The position numbers were made by a program, and so were the translations under genes. A DNA stretch of 64,000 nucleotides from Saccharum officinarum. Lineage: Eukaryota > Streptophyta > Magnoliopsida > Poales > Poaceae. The stretch spans positions 79,150,502-79,214,501 of the forward strand of contig CM036201.1 of the NCBI GenBank assembly GCA_020631735.1, in the 5' to 3' direction. The notes beneath the pieces are model-generated. The model did not search any database, was not told where the DNA came from, and worked only from the letters and a program-made list of their open reading frames with translations. This document shows, piece by piece, positions 25,066 to 36,851 of the stretch (positions within the stretch are counted from its first letter, which is position 1; every line of letters starts with the position of its first letter).

Positions 25066-26118
25066 CTCGTGCCTCGCGCCGCGCGCCACCCTCACCTGCG
25101 TCAACCTTCATTGAGCGGCAGCAAGTAGATGATCATGTGTTGCAACAGTATGTTTCAGATGCATGTTGCATATGTTTTATCTGGATGTTGCAAAAGTAAA
25201 TCTAGTGTTGCATTTTACAATGGCTTTACATGTGTGTTGCAAGGGTATGTTTCAAATGTTTCATCTGTTTCAAACATATGTTGCAAGTGTTTTATCAGGA
25301 TATTGCATATGTTGTGGTGGCTATACACATATGTTGCGAGTGTGTTTTTCAAATGTTTCAGCTGTTTCATCTATATATTGCATGTTTTTACCTCGATGTT
25401 GCATATGTTCCATTGGCTATACACATATGTTGCAAGTGTATATTTCAAATATTTCACCTATTTCATACAGATGTTGTAAGTGTTTTAGCTGGATGTTGTT
25501 ATATGTTGTAGTGGTTATACACCTATGTTGCAAACGTATGTTTCCATTGTTTCACCCGGTTTCAATATGTTGCAGCAGGTGTTGTTCCCCATGCGCTCTA
25601 ACTCGTGGGCACACACACGCTGCGCGCACCAATCCAGCACTGTCTATCTTTGTCATGTGGGTCAGGTCTAACAGTCGGACGTACACACAACGGGCGGTCA
25701 GTGCCCAAATGGCTGAGCACTCCCTAGTCAAAGTGCATGCACGCATGCTGAGTGCCAGAGCGGGCCAGCACCCAACGGACGCAGAACCAGGCCCCTGTAC
25801 CATCAGCCTTGGTCTCCTACGTTAGAGCATGCAGCCGGTCCCCCATGGCAGAGCGTGCAGCCGGGGTCAACACGAGTACGCGTACTATGCTCTCACACTC
25901 TCTCTCGCATGCAGCTGGACGGGACTCACACACATGCTCTCCTGTGTATGTACAACAATAGCACGCGCAGGGTGCGAAGCACGCGGGCAGACGTAGCAGC
26001 AGCAGCATGCGCAGATCCAACAGCAGCAGCAGGCGTGGGGCGTGAAAAATCACGGGCAAACGCAGCAAGCTAGTAGGCGCGGCAACACGCGGGTGTACGG
26101 ACCGGACGTCCGGACGCT
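25066..26118. mobile_element. GC-ended element copy 2, right part with TGTTGCA core
   Basis: This continues 13774-14069 after the gypsy insertion. A TGTTGCA/ATATGTT repeat core lies at about 25130-25575 and a GC-rich right arm runs to a terminus with GGACGTCCGGACGCTAGC at 26102-26119. Frames running through the core are repeat artefacts (alternating Met/Cys/Phe/Leu residues). Confidence 0.55.
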
Positions 26119-26821
26119 AGCATGGTCGTACGTGAAGTGCATGAATATACTTTCAAGACTTCGTGCATAAGCGTGATACAGAATTATGAAACAATGCTCT
26201 ATTATAATTTGATATTTATCTGTAGTTCTATTTCTCTCGGAAACAAACTACCTAGGTTCACTATAATACATATGTGTTCTCTTAACTTCAATATTCGTCA
26301 AACTATTGATTTCGGTATAAGAGGTTCGATTTGATCTGTTCTTTTTTTGGTAGGCATTCGGAATCTCTACTCTACGCTCCGTGAATTTCAAGCGTTTCGA
26401 GTCAGATTGCTCTGAATTTTTTAACATATAACATATATACTACATAACTCATCCTAATTCTTTTCTACTATTTCACTTAAATTTCACACCATTTCTTTAA
26501 AGTTGCCTTGAGCACTGGTTTGTCAGGAAAGAATCCAAATAGACATCCACGCGCACCACGCGTTCAAATACAGATAAGACTCCACGAGAGAAAACTCGGA
26601 ACACATCTATTCAAAAAAAAAACTCACACGCATAAGCACGTTCTCATCTCATGTACGGTGACAAAACCCCATGCGACACCGGGTGGTCTCAAAATGGGAT
26701 CAAACTGGGCGAGGATGCTCCACAATTGCAGGCGGGTGTTTTTATGTATAAAGAGTAACTGCTGAAAAAAACAATACTAGAAAAGTAGAAAGCACACACA
26801 CCTAAATTAATCAAAAGAGAC
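26119..26821. other. intergenic, nothing recognised
   Basis: AT-rich sequence without credible ORFs or clear repeat ends. Confidence 0.5.
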
Positions 26822-27050
26822 CTACCTGGATGACACCATTCACCATATATAATCCCGGCTGCTCATTATGGTTGAGATTCTTCTTCCCTACTTAGCACGA
26901 ACCAGCGCCTTGGAAGTTGAAGGCGCCAATAACACCAGATTGTTCATTTAGTTCCGTATCTTAAGAATGCTATAAAGGCACTAAATGGTTTTAAGGTATA
27001 ACAATTAACCGACAATAAACAAGAATATATAGAAGTCCACTACTGTCAGA
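26822..27050 (-). pseudogene. decayed duplicate of SIP1 exon 12 and part of intron 11
   Basis: The segment aligns with 29970-30215 of the SIP1 gene. It shares the exon text GCGCCTTGG(A/C)AGTTGAAGGCGCCAAT and TTCTTCTTCCCTAC, and beyond the splice acceptor it also shares intron sequence, including AGAAGTCCACT. Because intron is included, this is a genomic duplication and not a processed copy. Substitutions and small gaps have destroyed the reading frame. It lies about 2.3 kb past the gene's stop codon in the same orientation, and may be all that is left of a tandem paralogue. Confidence 0.8.
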
Positions 27051-27624
27051 TTGTGCTAGCGTACTAGGTCGGGCCGTGCTAGTGTTGTGCTTAATTAGGT
27101 CATGCCCTGTGTCATCTGTAGGGCCCGACCCATCTAGCCAATATATGTCTATATGTACGGCTTATTATGGGACTACGAGTGCATTATATTAAAAGTATTG
27201 CCATGACATCTTGTCCATTTAAATAAGGCCCACGTGTGTGTTGATGTAGAATTGTGGAGGGTTAGTTTCATCCAAGTTGTTGACCAATTCTGGGTTAGTA
27301 CTTTTATATGAAGCGAGAATGAATTAAAGTGGCCGGTAGAAGTGTATGGTTTACACACATGCCCCCTATAAAGTAAGAAAAAACATATCGAGTGGATCTG
27401 AGCCGTTTATCATGTCATATAAAGTTAGAAGAAGCAAGGACGAGCGTAAGTAATAGTTGTTACAGGTTATGCAGATCACTCAGCTTGTAGGGTAGATTGG
27501 TTTTTTATTTATAGGAGAAGAGGGGCAAGAATACTATTGATTTTGATCCATTATGTGTGATGTCTCAATATATTTGTAGACTGAAGAAGTCGTGCAAAGT
27601 TGGAATGTCTCGTCTTGGACCGAA
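27051..27624. other. intergenic, nothing recognised
   Basis: No supported ORF or repeat structure. Confidence 0.5.
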
Positions 27625-27990
27625 CCCTTTTTAGAGACAGTATATGTTTACAACTCTTTTGAGCTATAAGACAAAGGTGTCTATCCTATGTTGACCACAA
27701 GCATGGTAGAAAGTATAAGCAAAGAATAGAAAACAAATCTTCACCGGTGAGAAGCGTGAAAGTCAAGACCAAATCAAATTGTATTTTCAGGCAGTCAGCA
27801 CTTAGGTTGGCTCCTTTTTAGAGAAAGCATAAGTTTATAACTCTTTTGCGCTATAAGGCAAATATTTTGATCCTATGTTTACCGTGAAAGTGACAAAAAA
27901 TATAAACAGAGAAATAGAAAATCAATCTAATTATGTCATCGCTTATCAGGAATGCAAAAGTCAAGACCACATCAAATTGTATTTGAGGGT
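27625..27990. repeat. imperfect tandem duplication, unit about 185 bases
   Basis: Two successive copies can be aligned: each contains ACAACTCTTTTG-like text, then GCTATAAG-CAAA, then TCCTATGTT-ACC, then AAAGTCAAGACCA-ATCAAA. They are diverged and non-coding. Confidence 0.6.
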
Positions 27991-28355
27991 ACTCGGCAGG
28001 TGAGACAGCTCCAAAATATGAATCAAGTGCTTCCATCCCATTTTGTGTCATGATTTGTTTGTCTTCAATATCTCATATAACTATGAAACTGGCTGTGGAT
28101 ACAAATATTTCACTATTTAGGAAGAGGCGAAGAAATCTGATGACAGTGAGTGGTATTTAAAGTGCTCTATGTTGTTGGGATGAAATGCATGAACCACCTC
28201 ACAGAACTGGGATGATATACAGTTGTAGACAGCCAAACGAGATGAGGAGTTAATCGATCATGCATCTTTCCTTCCTTTGCATGCCATCCTGAAAAGACAC
28301 ACATATACACAAAACTACATATTGGCTGAGCATTCTTTTGGACTTCACTGATCCA

Positions 28356-28400
28356 CAATCTCACAAGCACTTTTTTTAGAAGGCAATCTCACAAGCACTT
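28356..28400 (-). mobile_element. 11-base insertion with 17-bp target duplication
   Basis: CAATCTCACAAGCACTT occurs at 28356-28372 and again at 28384-28400. Between them is TTTTTAGAAGG, which on the minus strand is an A5-tailed scrap. This is the footprint of an almost fully 5'-truncated LINE insertion. Confidence 0.55.
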
Positions 28401-28595
28401 GTCTAAGAACGACATTGGCTGACCGACGAATACAGGCCAGTGAGAAGCTGATTGGAAGCCCATAAGACTAAGCCCATGAGACTTATTGCAAGCAGGACTG
28501 CAGGAGAGTTGGCTCATATTGAGTATCTGAGAGCGTAGAAGTGACCTGTTCAAATTTTTTCTTAATACTTCTTTTAATTTTAATATAACACTTGA

Positions 28596-29164
28596 GATCC
28601 TTTTCTATTCTCTTCGGGAAGAGCTCGAGTCGCAGATATGCATCCCTCTAGACCCCCCCCAATCATCCATGCCGCCCCCAAGCTCACGAGATCCAAGACG
28701 CCGAGGTCTGGGTTCACGCCGAGGTGCAGCGTACGCCTCGCCGCGAAACCCTGCCTAGCCAACGCCACAATCCAGGAGCAGAATGTTCTCTTGCAGAAGC
28801 TTGGCATTGCCATCGACACCGACGCTATGGACTTCGAGGTCGTTCAAAAGTTTCGGGCAGCCTTTGCGGCCCCATGTCAGCCTACAAGCAGAACGCACTG
28901 CAGGTGCTGTTTTCGGGAGATTTCGACCCTATGGCCATGAACTTAGATTTGGTCGGGTTTGACGCCGGGGATATGTAGGCCGTGTGCTTAGCCGGTTTGT
29001 CGTGGTTTATGGCTGTGTAATCACAACCACGTGTGTGTTGTTCGGTCGTTGATCTCAGTAATCACTGGATTACCGTGGCTATCTTATGATGTAACAAACT
29101 CTACTTCTGCTTAATGAAAAATGTGTCACGGTACAATCGTGAAAAAAAAAGATCCTTTTCTATT
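28596..29164 (+). mobile_element. 5'-truncated LINE with poly(A) and 14-bp target duplication
   Basis: GATCCTTTTCTATT flanks the insert at 28596-28609 and 29151-29164. The insert (28610-29150) ends with A9 and has a tail containing GTAATCACAACCACGTG and TTCTGCTTAATGAAAAATG. It opens with the C-terminal end of an ORF (28638-28880, containing RSGFTPRCSVRLAAKP and NVLLQKLGIAIDTD) of a kind often found in grass retroelement proteins. A second copy of the same 3' tail lies in SIP1 intron 6 (31514-31694, opposite strand). Confidence 0.8.
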
Positions 29165-29383
29165 TCCTAATTTCATTTTTCATCTTTGGAAATGTACTAC
29201 ACTTGCACAGTCTCTTGAATTCTTGGCACACTATGATTCAAGCTGAAATGACATCTCCCAACTCCCAAGCGGGTTCGGGCGTTCAGCTACCTTCTCTGCA
29301 TACAGAATAGCTTGCTAACAGTACAAGGCACAACACCCTGGATAAATCGAAATACGTATACCAGCCATCTGAATTCTCAGCTA

Positions 29384-32300
29384 TCAGTACTCCACTGAAA
29401 CTGTCCACAAGTACAGTTCTTGTTCAGGGAGGCCAAGCTCAAAGGTGACCAGACCACAGGCGTCATCGTAGCAAAAACCAACCGCCTTCGAATCGATGGC
29501 GACACTCCTCGGCCTGGTCGAGGAATAAGCGCCGACCGTGCCTGAGCCCCGCACTTTGAGCTCGACGTCGGCATCCTCACCGAACCTCACCTCCCTCACC
29601 GCGCCACCGGAGTTGAACATGCCGACCATGCCGATCGGTGCGAAGGAGACGCCGTTTGGCAGGTGCTTCAGAGGGACCACGGTGAACACCTCGTACTCGC
29701 GTGATCTCAGCGTCACAGGCAGCGAGGCGTTCTTCGGCAGGTACACCACCTCCCCTGAAAAAGACACACAAAGGTTGCTTCTCACTGATCTGACAGATCA
29801 GGTGGGTTGTTAAGATGAAACAGAAGGTCACGAGACTGACTATGTGTCCTAGCTTGACAATGATTCATTCATCAGGGAGATTAAAAATGATGGGTTTACC
29901 TCCTACGTGCGAATACACGATCACGTCGCCGTTCCAGCTGTGATCAGCAACCTTTGCAAGGTAGCCCACATCCTGTGCCCGGATGACGCCGGTCACCGTT
30001 CCGGGCTGCTCGTCGTGGATGAGGTTCTTCTTCCCTACCTGGCACCAACCGGCGCCTTGGCAGTTGAAGGCGCCAATGACACCAGAGTGTTCGTTCAGGT
30101 TCCATATCTTGAGAATGCTGTATAAAAAGCATCAGATGGTTTCAGTGTGGTGTCACCGTGTCAGCAGTCAATTATAGGTAAACAGGAACAGATAGAACTA
30201 GAAGTCCACTGCTAATTAACCTTTTGCCGTCCCTTGCGGGATCCGAGAAGAGGCAATCTCTAGTTGGTCTCCCGGGGAGTTTTGCACGCAGGATCGATCC
30301 ATCAGGAAGCACAAGCTTCTTAAGCAGATTGAAGTCATGGTTTCCAGGCTTGTCACTGCAGAATAAACATCTAAGTTAGTACATGTAATTCAACACAATG
30401 CAATGTAATCCACTCAATGTTGCTGCCCTGACTCTTTTTTTATTTATTTACCTGACATATATGGCACAACCACCAACTGCTCGAGCTGCAGCATGGTATT
30501 CAGCCATCGGATGAACACTCTTGAAACAAAAAGCATGTCAGCAGTCAGCGCATACAAGAGTGACTCAGAACAAAGCGAGCAGGAAAAGGAATTAGGGATG
30601 ATGATGCTCACATGGAACATGTCCCAATCTGGCTGCATGAATTCTCCAAGAAAGACTGTGTTATACGCGACAGATGCAATGTGTATGGTATGGGAAGCAG
30701 GGTCTCTCGGCCAGAAATCATCAGAGGCTCTAATCACCGCGCTCCTTTTTGAACTGTAGTGATAGCATGTGAATGATTAACCACAATTTCAAGATATTTT
30801 GCTAAAAAACAAAGCTTTCAAGATATTTCAGCGTAATCTATTACCTGTATAAGTTGTCTGTATTGTGGCTCATGCATGATATGATGCCATTGTCAGGGAA
30901 GTTCCTAGCGACAGAAGCTTCTAGAGCCTGCTGGTACTTTCTAGCCAGCAGTACCCTTCCCCCATGGCCAGCACCTAGCGTCTCAAGGATGTTCTGCACG
31001 TCTACCTTGACCCCGTCGATCCCAGCAGAAGCAAGATACGAGTGGAGTTCATTGTAGAAACTGAATACTCTTTCAGGGTTCACAAGGCCCATTCCATTGG
31101 TCGTTATGCTGTCCAAAGCATCACAGGGCTCGTTTTTCTGAACCCCTGGTGATGACACAGGCTGCTGCATCTTTGATTCGTAGTGCTCCATTCCAACTAC
31201 ACCTGGCCTGACTCCACCCCAGTATCCGGTAATGGCATGCCATACATACACGTACCTGAGTTGTTTGACACAACATGTCAGAGAGATAACTTTCAATTTT
31301 TTACATCTGTAAATGAATAAGAACAACTTATCCAATGGTGTCATACTTCAGCTCATGTTTCCCTTTGATTTCATTGACGATGTGTGCTAGGCCCTTTGCT
31401 GGATCATCTTCCCTGTGACCCTCCCTGCCATTTTTCTGAAACTTGTGGTTCTCCTTGATGTGAGTTAACCTGTTTGCAAAGCTAATAGACATAATAGAGA
31501 AAGTTTAGAATCTTTTTCGCGATCGTGCCTAGGCACGTTTTTCATTAAGCAGGAGAAGAAATTGTTACAACACGAACTGGCCACGGTAATCCCATGGTTA
31601 CCGAAGCCCTTACACCCACAGCTCGCACGTGATTGTAATTACACAGTGATTAGTTTTGCGACTAACTGAACAAGCAGCACGTCGTGGTGTTCTCAGAGAA
31701 AGTTCAGAATCTGAACTGACTCTCTACATTTTGTACAGAAATCAAGTAGTATGACTGACAAAGTATACTATTATGTTTAGACTGCTTGCTTACTTGGCTG
31801 AGTTATCAGATAAGCATGCGATTCCCACAGGATCCATAGCGACCGACTGCCATCCGTCGTCAATTATGACAAATCTAGGAGAAACCCCACCTTTCTCAAA
31901 GCTGAAAAAAAATATATGTAGGTATATTGGTATTTGTTAAGCATACTGATATTGTCTTACGTATTGATATTGTGGAAAATGTGTGAGATGCTAAATACNN
32001 NNNNNNNNNNNNNNNNNNNNNNNNNNNNNNNNNNNNNNNNNNNNNNNNNNNNNNNNNNNNNNNNNNNNNNNNNNNNNNNNNNNNNNNNNNNNNNNNNNGA
32101 GGCTCTAATCACCGCGCTCCTTTTTGAACTGTAGTGATAGCATGTGAATGATTAACCACAATTTCAAGATATTTTGCTAAAAAACAAAGCTTTCAAGATA
32201 TTTCAGCGTAATCTATTACCTGTATAAGTTGTCTGTATTGTGGGCTCATGCATGATATGATGCCATTGTCAGGGAAGTTCCTAGCGACAGAAGCTTCTAG

Positions 32301-34866
32301 AGCTGCTGGTACTTTCTAGCCAGCAGTACCCTTCCCCCATGGCCAGCACCTAGCGTCTCAAGGATGTTCTGCACGTCTACCTTGACCCCGTCGATCCAGC
32401 AGAAGCAAGATACGAGTGGAGTTCATTGTAGAAACTGAATACTCTTTCAGGTTCACAGGCCCATTCCATTGGTCGTTATGCTGTCCAAAGCATCACAGGG
32501 CTCGTTTTTCTGAACCCCTGGTGATGACACAGGCTGCTGCATCTTTGATTCGTAAGTGCTCCCATTCCAACTACACCTGGCCTGACTCCACCCCAGTATC
32601 CGGTAATGGCAATGCCATACATACACGTACCTGAGTTGTTTGACACACATGTCAGAGAGATAACTTTCAATTTTTTACATCTGTAAATGAATAAGAACAA
32701 CTTATCCAATGGTGTCATACTTCAGCTCATGTTTCCCTTTGATTTCATTGACGATGTGTGCTAGGCCCTTTGCTGGATCATCTTCCCTGTGACCCTCCTG
32801 CCATTTTTCTGAAACTTGTGGTTCTCCTTGATGTGAGTTAACCTGTTTGCAAAGCTAATAGACATAATAGAGAAAGTTTAGAATCTTTTTCGCGATCGTG
32901 CCTAGGCACGTTTTTCATTAAGCAGGAGAAGAAATTGTTACAACACGAACTGGCCACGGTAATCCCATGGTTACCGAAGCCCTTACACCCACAGCTCGCA
33001 CGTGATTGTAATTACACAGTGATTAGTTTGCGACTAACTGAACAAGCAGCAGGTCGTGGTGTTCTCAGAGAAAGTTCAGAATCTGAACTGACTCTCTACA
33101 TTTTGTACAGAAATCAAGTAGTATGACTGACAAAGTATACTATGTTTAGAGACTGCTTGCTTACTTGGCTGAGTTATCAGATAAGCATGCGATTCCCACA
33201 GGATCCATAGCGACCGACTGCCATCCGTCGTCAATTATGACAAATCTAGGAGAAACCCCACCTTTCTCAAAGCTGAAAAAAAATATGTAGGTATATTGGT
33301 ATTTGTTAAGCATACTGATATTGTCTTACGTATTGATATTGTGGAAAATGTGTGAGATGCTAAATACCTCTGTAATCCTTCCTTCACTCCTTGAGCAGTG
33401 ACATTGGTGTAGAACGCATCCCACGTGCACCAACCAAACCAGTTCAGCATGTCTGGCATCTGCGGGCAAGTTGAAAGATTCAGAACTCTGTATAACAGAA
33501 AGCAACCCAAACCTAAGATACCATTTCCCCAAGCAACATCTCACTACCTTTTTCTTTTCCCTGTGAGAAAACGTCTGCAAGTGCCTCTCAACGACTCTGC
33601 AGCAAGTTGATCAATGTCGTTTTGTGAGCGAGGAAATTGAAATTTGGAAGCTAAACACAACATGCAGCATGATAATGGACTAAAATAAGAGGACAATGTA
33701 AGGAAGAGAAGGCATTGACTTACTTTACTGAATTTGTGATGACATCGAACGGATCCGATCCGGCGCCAACAAAGACCAGATGGGAGCCTTCGAAGGATTC
33801 CACATCTGGATCGCCTGAATCATGACAGCAAAGAATACTATTATATGTACCCCATCACACAACTGTATTTACTAAGCAAACAAGAGATGATTATATATGT
33901 AGTGGTGTCTGTTACCCCCACTTACCACTCTCTAAGCAAATCTCCAGCTCATCGTCAGCGTTCCCCTGAAGAACAGCACGGAACGAGCCCTCCAGTATTG
34001 GGAGGAAGACGGTGTACACGACAGGCTGCTCGCCGGTGGACTGCAGTCCATCAGTGCCTTCAACGATCAGGAACTGCGTCTCGAAGGGGATGTCGCGGCC
34101 TGATGAGCCCATCCTCTGCGTCATCCACCACATCTTGAACCGGAACGTGCACATGAACCGCTGGTCCCTGCAGCAGAGCAGAGCAGAATACTATGGCTTC
34201 AGAATTCTTTCAAAGCTCATGGTTCCTTTATCTTAATGATCCTAAGTAGTATACTAGTATTGGAAATTCAGATTTCGATTTGGCCAGCCAAGGGATCATT
34301 TCTCCCTTTTTTAAAAAAATAAAACAAACATCTGAAGAATCCTTTCCTTTCAGCAAGAACAAAACTATGTGTGGAAACAATGTTACAGTTTTGGTTTTAC
34401 CCCTGACGACAGTGATAGGAACATGTCGAATTTTACTGCACGTCTGAAGCTTGGCATCCCAGCAATTACTACCAACTACCAGTCATCTACGGTAAAACTA
34501 CTGCCTTTTATATATGATGATATAATATAAAACTGATTATAATGCATAGCTCGGCGCACACTCTGACAATAGTGGTGTCCGGAATTATTAACATTAACAT
34601 TGGAGGTGAATCTGAATCGTCCCCAAAGGCAAAGGCCGAAACAGAAGACAAGCAGAGTGCAGAGCTGCGCCGTACCGGAGCTTCCCGACGGGGAAGACGC
34701 TGCGGCTGCCGGCGGGTGCGGAGCGGACGCCGAGGAACGCGCCGTTGGTGAGGCCTCCGCCGGCGGCGGGCGTGACGAGCACGTTGGGGCGCACCTCCCG
34801 CAGGACCTCGGCACCCAGCGCCAGGAGGCTGCCGTCCTGGACGGCGATCCCGGCGCCCACCGTCAT
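29384..34866 (-). CDS. SIP1: SIP1-type raffinose synthase family protein / alkaline alpha-galactosidase (GH36), 13 coding exons
   Basis: Exons, 5' to 3': 34866-34676, 34167-33926, 33814-33724, 33596-33548, 33459-33368, 33272-33165 (or 31901-31794), 31481-31347, 31255-30845, 30753-30612, 30519-30452, 30355-30221, 30117-29900, 29754-29384. All are GT-AG; the product is 750 residues. Relatives hydrolyse or transfer galactose from raffinose-family oligosaccharides. Landmarks are [10 protein letters not shown] (198-206), VIIDDGWQS (233-241), KVDVQNILE with the expected nucleophile D388, and [11 protein letters not shown] with the likely acid/base at 451-452. The N-terminus [12 protein letters not shown] is typical of the SIP1 branch, and there is no long insertion as in true raffinose synthases, so alpha-galactosidase activity is more likely. 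The stretch 30724-31998 is repeated at 32099-33367 across a gap; the repeat has a 1-base deletion in exon 7. I treat it as an assembly duplicate and use one copy. Confidence 0.93.
30724..31998 (-). repeat. contig end, repeated after the gap at 32099-33367
   Basis: It covers SIP1 exons 6-8 and the start of exon 9. The repeat begins GAGGCTCTAATCACC at 32099 and ends CTAAATAC at 33367, matching the two ends of this stretch. Differences are nearly all single-base insertions or deletions, as in low-coverage sequence. Confidence 0.9.
31496..31712 (-). mobile_element. short LINE 3' end in SIP1 intron 6
   Basis: An 18-bp direct repeat with one mismatch (31496-31513 and 31695-31712) flanks a 181-base insert. 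On the minus strand the insert ends CTGCTTAATGAAAAACGTG...GCGAAAAAG and shares its tail with the LINE at 28610-29150. It lies wholly within an intron, and appears again in the repeated stretch after the gap (about 32876-33090). Confidence 0.75.
31999..32098. other. assembly gap (100 N) inside the SIP1 gene
   Basis: Exactly 100 N. The sequence after the gap restarts 1.3 kb back within the sequence before it, so the two contigs overlap and the gap is probably not real. Confidence 0.95.
32099..33367 (-). repeat. repeat of 30724-31998 (probable unmerged contig overlap)
   Basis: Contains exon 6 intact (33272-33165). Exon 7 (32854-32721) is one base short, and exon 8 has several single-base differences that break its frame. 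These are best read as sequence errors, not as a second gene. Confidence 0.85.
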
Positions 34867-34965
34867 CTTCCTTCTATTCGAATATCCGCGTCCGCAGAGG
34901 CGCTGTGCCGAGTTGGCGACGAGCTCTGTGTGGTCCGGCGACGCTTGGCTTGGCTCCTCTCCCTG

Positions 34966-34976
34966 CTTATATATAG
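34966..34976 (-). promoter_or_regulatory. TATA box of the SIP1 gene
   Basis: The minus strand reads CTATATATAAG about 100 bases upstream of the ATG at 34866, a normal plant spacing for a short 5' UTR. Confidence 0.65.
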
Positions 34977-35156
34977 CGCTCGGACTCGGAGACGGAGTCG
35001 GAGGCGGGGAGGTTTTGCACTTGGCCCCCTCCCTCGGTTGCTCTTCGGTGCATGTGAACGCTATAAACTTTAATTTGTGGTAACACTGCGCGCGCGCGTT
35101 AAACTGGAAACTTGTTAGAGTTCTTTTTTCCACGAAGAAACTAGTTTGAGTTCTTA

Positions 35157-35388
35157 GGGGGTGTTTAGATGAAAAAAATAGAATTTTGATATTGTAGCAC
35201 TTTTGTTTGTATTTAGCAATTAGTGTTCAATCATGGACTAATTAGGCTCAAAAGATTTGTCTCGTGATTTACAACTAAATTGTGTAATTAGTTATTTCTT
35301 TTTACCTACATTAAATACATGCGTCTAAAGATTGATGTGATGGAAAGAGTGTAAAAATTTAGAATTTGGAGGAGAAGTAAACAAGGTC
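35157..35388. mobile_element. Tourist/PIF-type MITE upstream of SIP1
   Basis: A 232-base element: starts GGGGGTGTTTAG, ends GTAAACAAGGTC, flanked by TTA (35154-35156 and 35389-35391). It lies about 180 bases upstream of the SIP1 TATA box. Confidence 0.8.
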
Positions 35389-35391
35389 TTA

Positions 35392-36505
35392 CTCTAATTT
35401 TTTTTAATAAAAAATGTTTGATGACAATAGTCAGAGTCGGAGATCAGCAAGAAGTACAAGCTGAGTTGCAGGAGAATTAGAACTCTTATGGATCAAGGTA
35501 ATGTAATCAAATCGATTGTTGACAAACCATCCCGTGCTTGGAACGGCTAACCTAACAACGTCCTACATACATGCTTCAGTATCTTGGCGACCAATAGGTG
35601 CAAGTTCTATTTTAATTACTCCGTGTTTACATGTTTGAGGAAATATATATATAAAGGTATATATGCGGTTGATACAATCCAGGAGATGCTTGGATCCTTT
35701 GTTGGCTACTGTTTTAACTCACCAAGATAGAGACTAGAGAAAACCATGTGTTTGCTTGGTGGACAAGATCACCCAGGTTTTCCTTGATTCCATTCAGGAA
35801 TGAGCCAATTTGGCTTCCTCGGACCGACAAGATTAGCCTTGTTAGACCAAGCGAGGCGAGGTGAGGCAAGCCGCCGAAGAAACCGAGCATGCCCTTTGAA
35901 ACCTCATGGAGTTCCTTTGCCAATGTTAGTTCGGTTTGTCATGCTACTATGTTAACGCCTAGTGGGATGTATATTCATGCACTAACCAACGATAAATAAA
36001 ATATCTTTCTTTAGATACTAGTCATATATTCTTGTCTATAAAATAGCACATACATATGTCTCATATTTAAACATATGAGACTATGATGAGTATGCACCTC
36101 AGCATCTGTCATCGGACTTGCACGGATAAATAAAACCATCAAAAGCACGCTATTGTCACGCACATCTTGTCCACCAGCTGGATTTGAAAGCCATGCACGG
36201 TGTTGATAATGTCATGCCACCATGCCTCTACCATCGGATAAAAGCAAAACAGATGGTTTTCTGTGCGACTTTTTTTTTTCCTTCGAAACTGAGAGAAACC
36301 CATAGCTTTCATTGGCGCGTGATCAATCATCAGTACTAGTATAATGTAATCTAATAATCATGCGCGTGACTGATGATGAATTCCTTCTAGAGTCTATCTC
36401 AAGACGTTGCGATCAAGCGGCGTGCAAGCGAGAGTATTCTCTATGCCACGCATAATGCAATACCAGTATATGGCTACTATTACTACTTGGGTAATAATAG
36501 ATAGA
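35392..36505. other. intergenic, no recognised gene
   Basis: The longest frame (35714-35923, minus, 69 codons) matches nothing I know. An A-rich run preceded by TTCGAAGG on the minus strand near 36270 may mark another retroposon end, but no flanking repeat was found. Confidence 0.45.
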
Positions 36506-36747
36506 GGCTGTGTTTAGTTGAGAAAATTTGGGTGAAAAGTTATTGTAGCACTTTTCGTTGTTATTTGGTAAAATTTGTCCAACCATGAATTAATTAGACT
36601 CAAAAGATTCGTCTCGAACTTTACAGACAAACTATGTAATTAGTTATTTTTTTACCTACATTTAATGTTTCATGCATGCGTTTAAAGATTTGATGTGATA
36701 GGTGAAAGAGAAAATATTTTGGGTATGCATGCCAAGTGAACACGGCC
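36506..36747. mobile_element. Tourist/PIF-type MITE
   Basis: It starts GGCTGTGTTTAGTTG and ends AAGTGAACACGGCC, with AGA on both sides (36503-36505, 36748-36750). Same broad family as 35157-35388 and 41741-41984. Confidence 0.8.
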
Positions 36748-36851
36748 AGAGTAGCCAATGAATGGAAGCACGCATCCAGCTGCCGTCCACGGATGCGCTG
36801 ACTCGTCCGGAATCATCACCGCCACATGCGATCCGAGTCGGACGACGTTGA

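Noticed and set aside
25129..25825. Cys/Phe/Met-rich frames up to 220 codons
   Set aside because: They are translations of the TGTTGCA/ATATGTTTC tandem core, open in all three frames.
28638..28978. Two overlapping frames of 84-100 codons as a host gene
   Set aside because: They lie inside a LINE insertion with poly(A) and a 14-bp target duplication, and are its truncated ORF end.
32099..33367. Second SIP1 gene or exon duplication
   Set aside because: The stretch abuts a 100-N gap and repeats the preceding contig end with single-base indels; one merged copy gives an intact gene.
34594..35133. Extended 179-codon minus-strand frame upstream of the SIP1 start
   Set aside because: It crosses the TATA box and 5' UTR upstream and reads into intron 1 downstream. 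The ATG at 34866 gives the family's conserved N-terminus.
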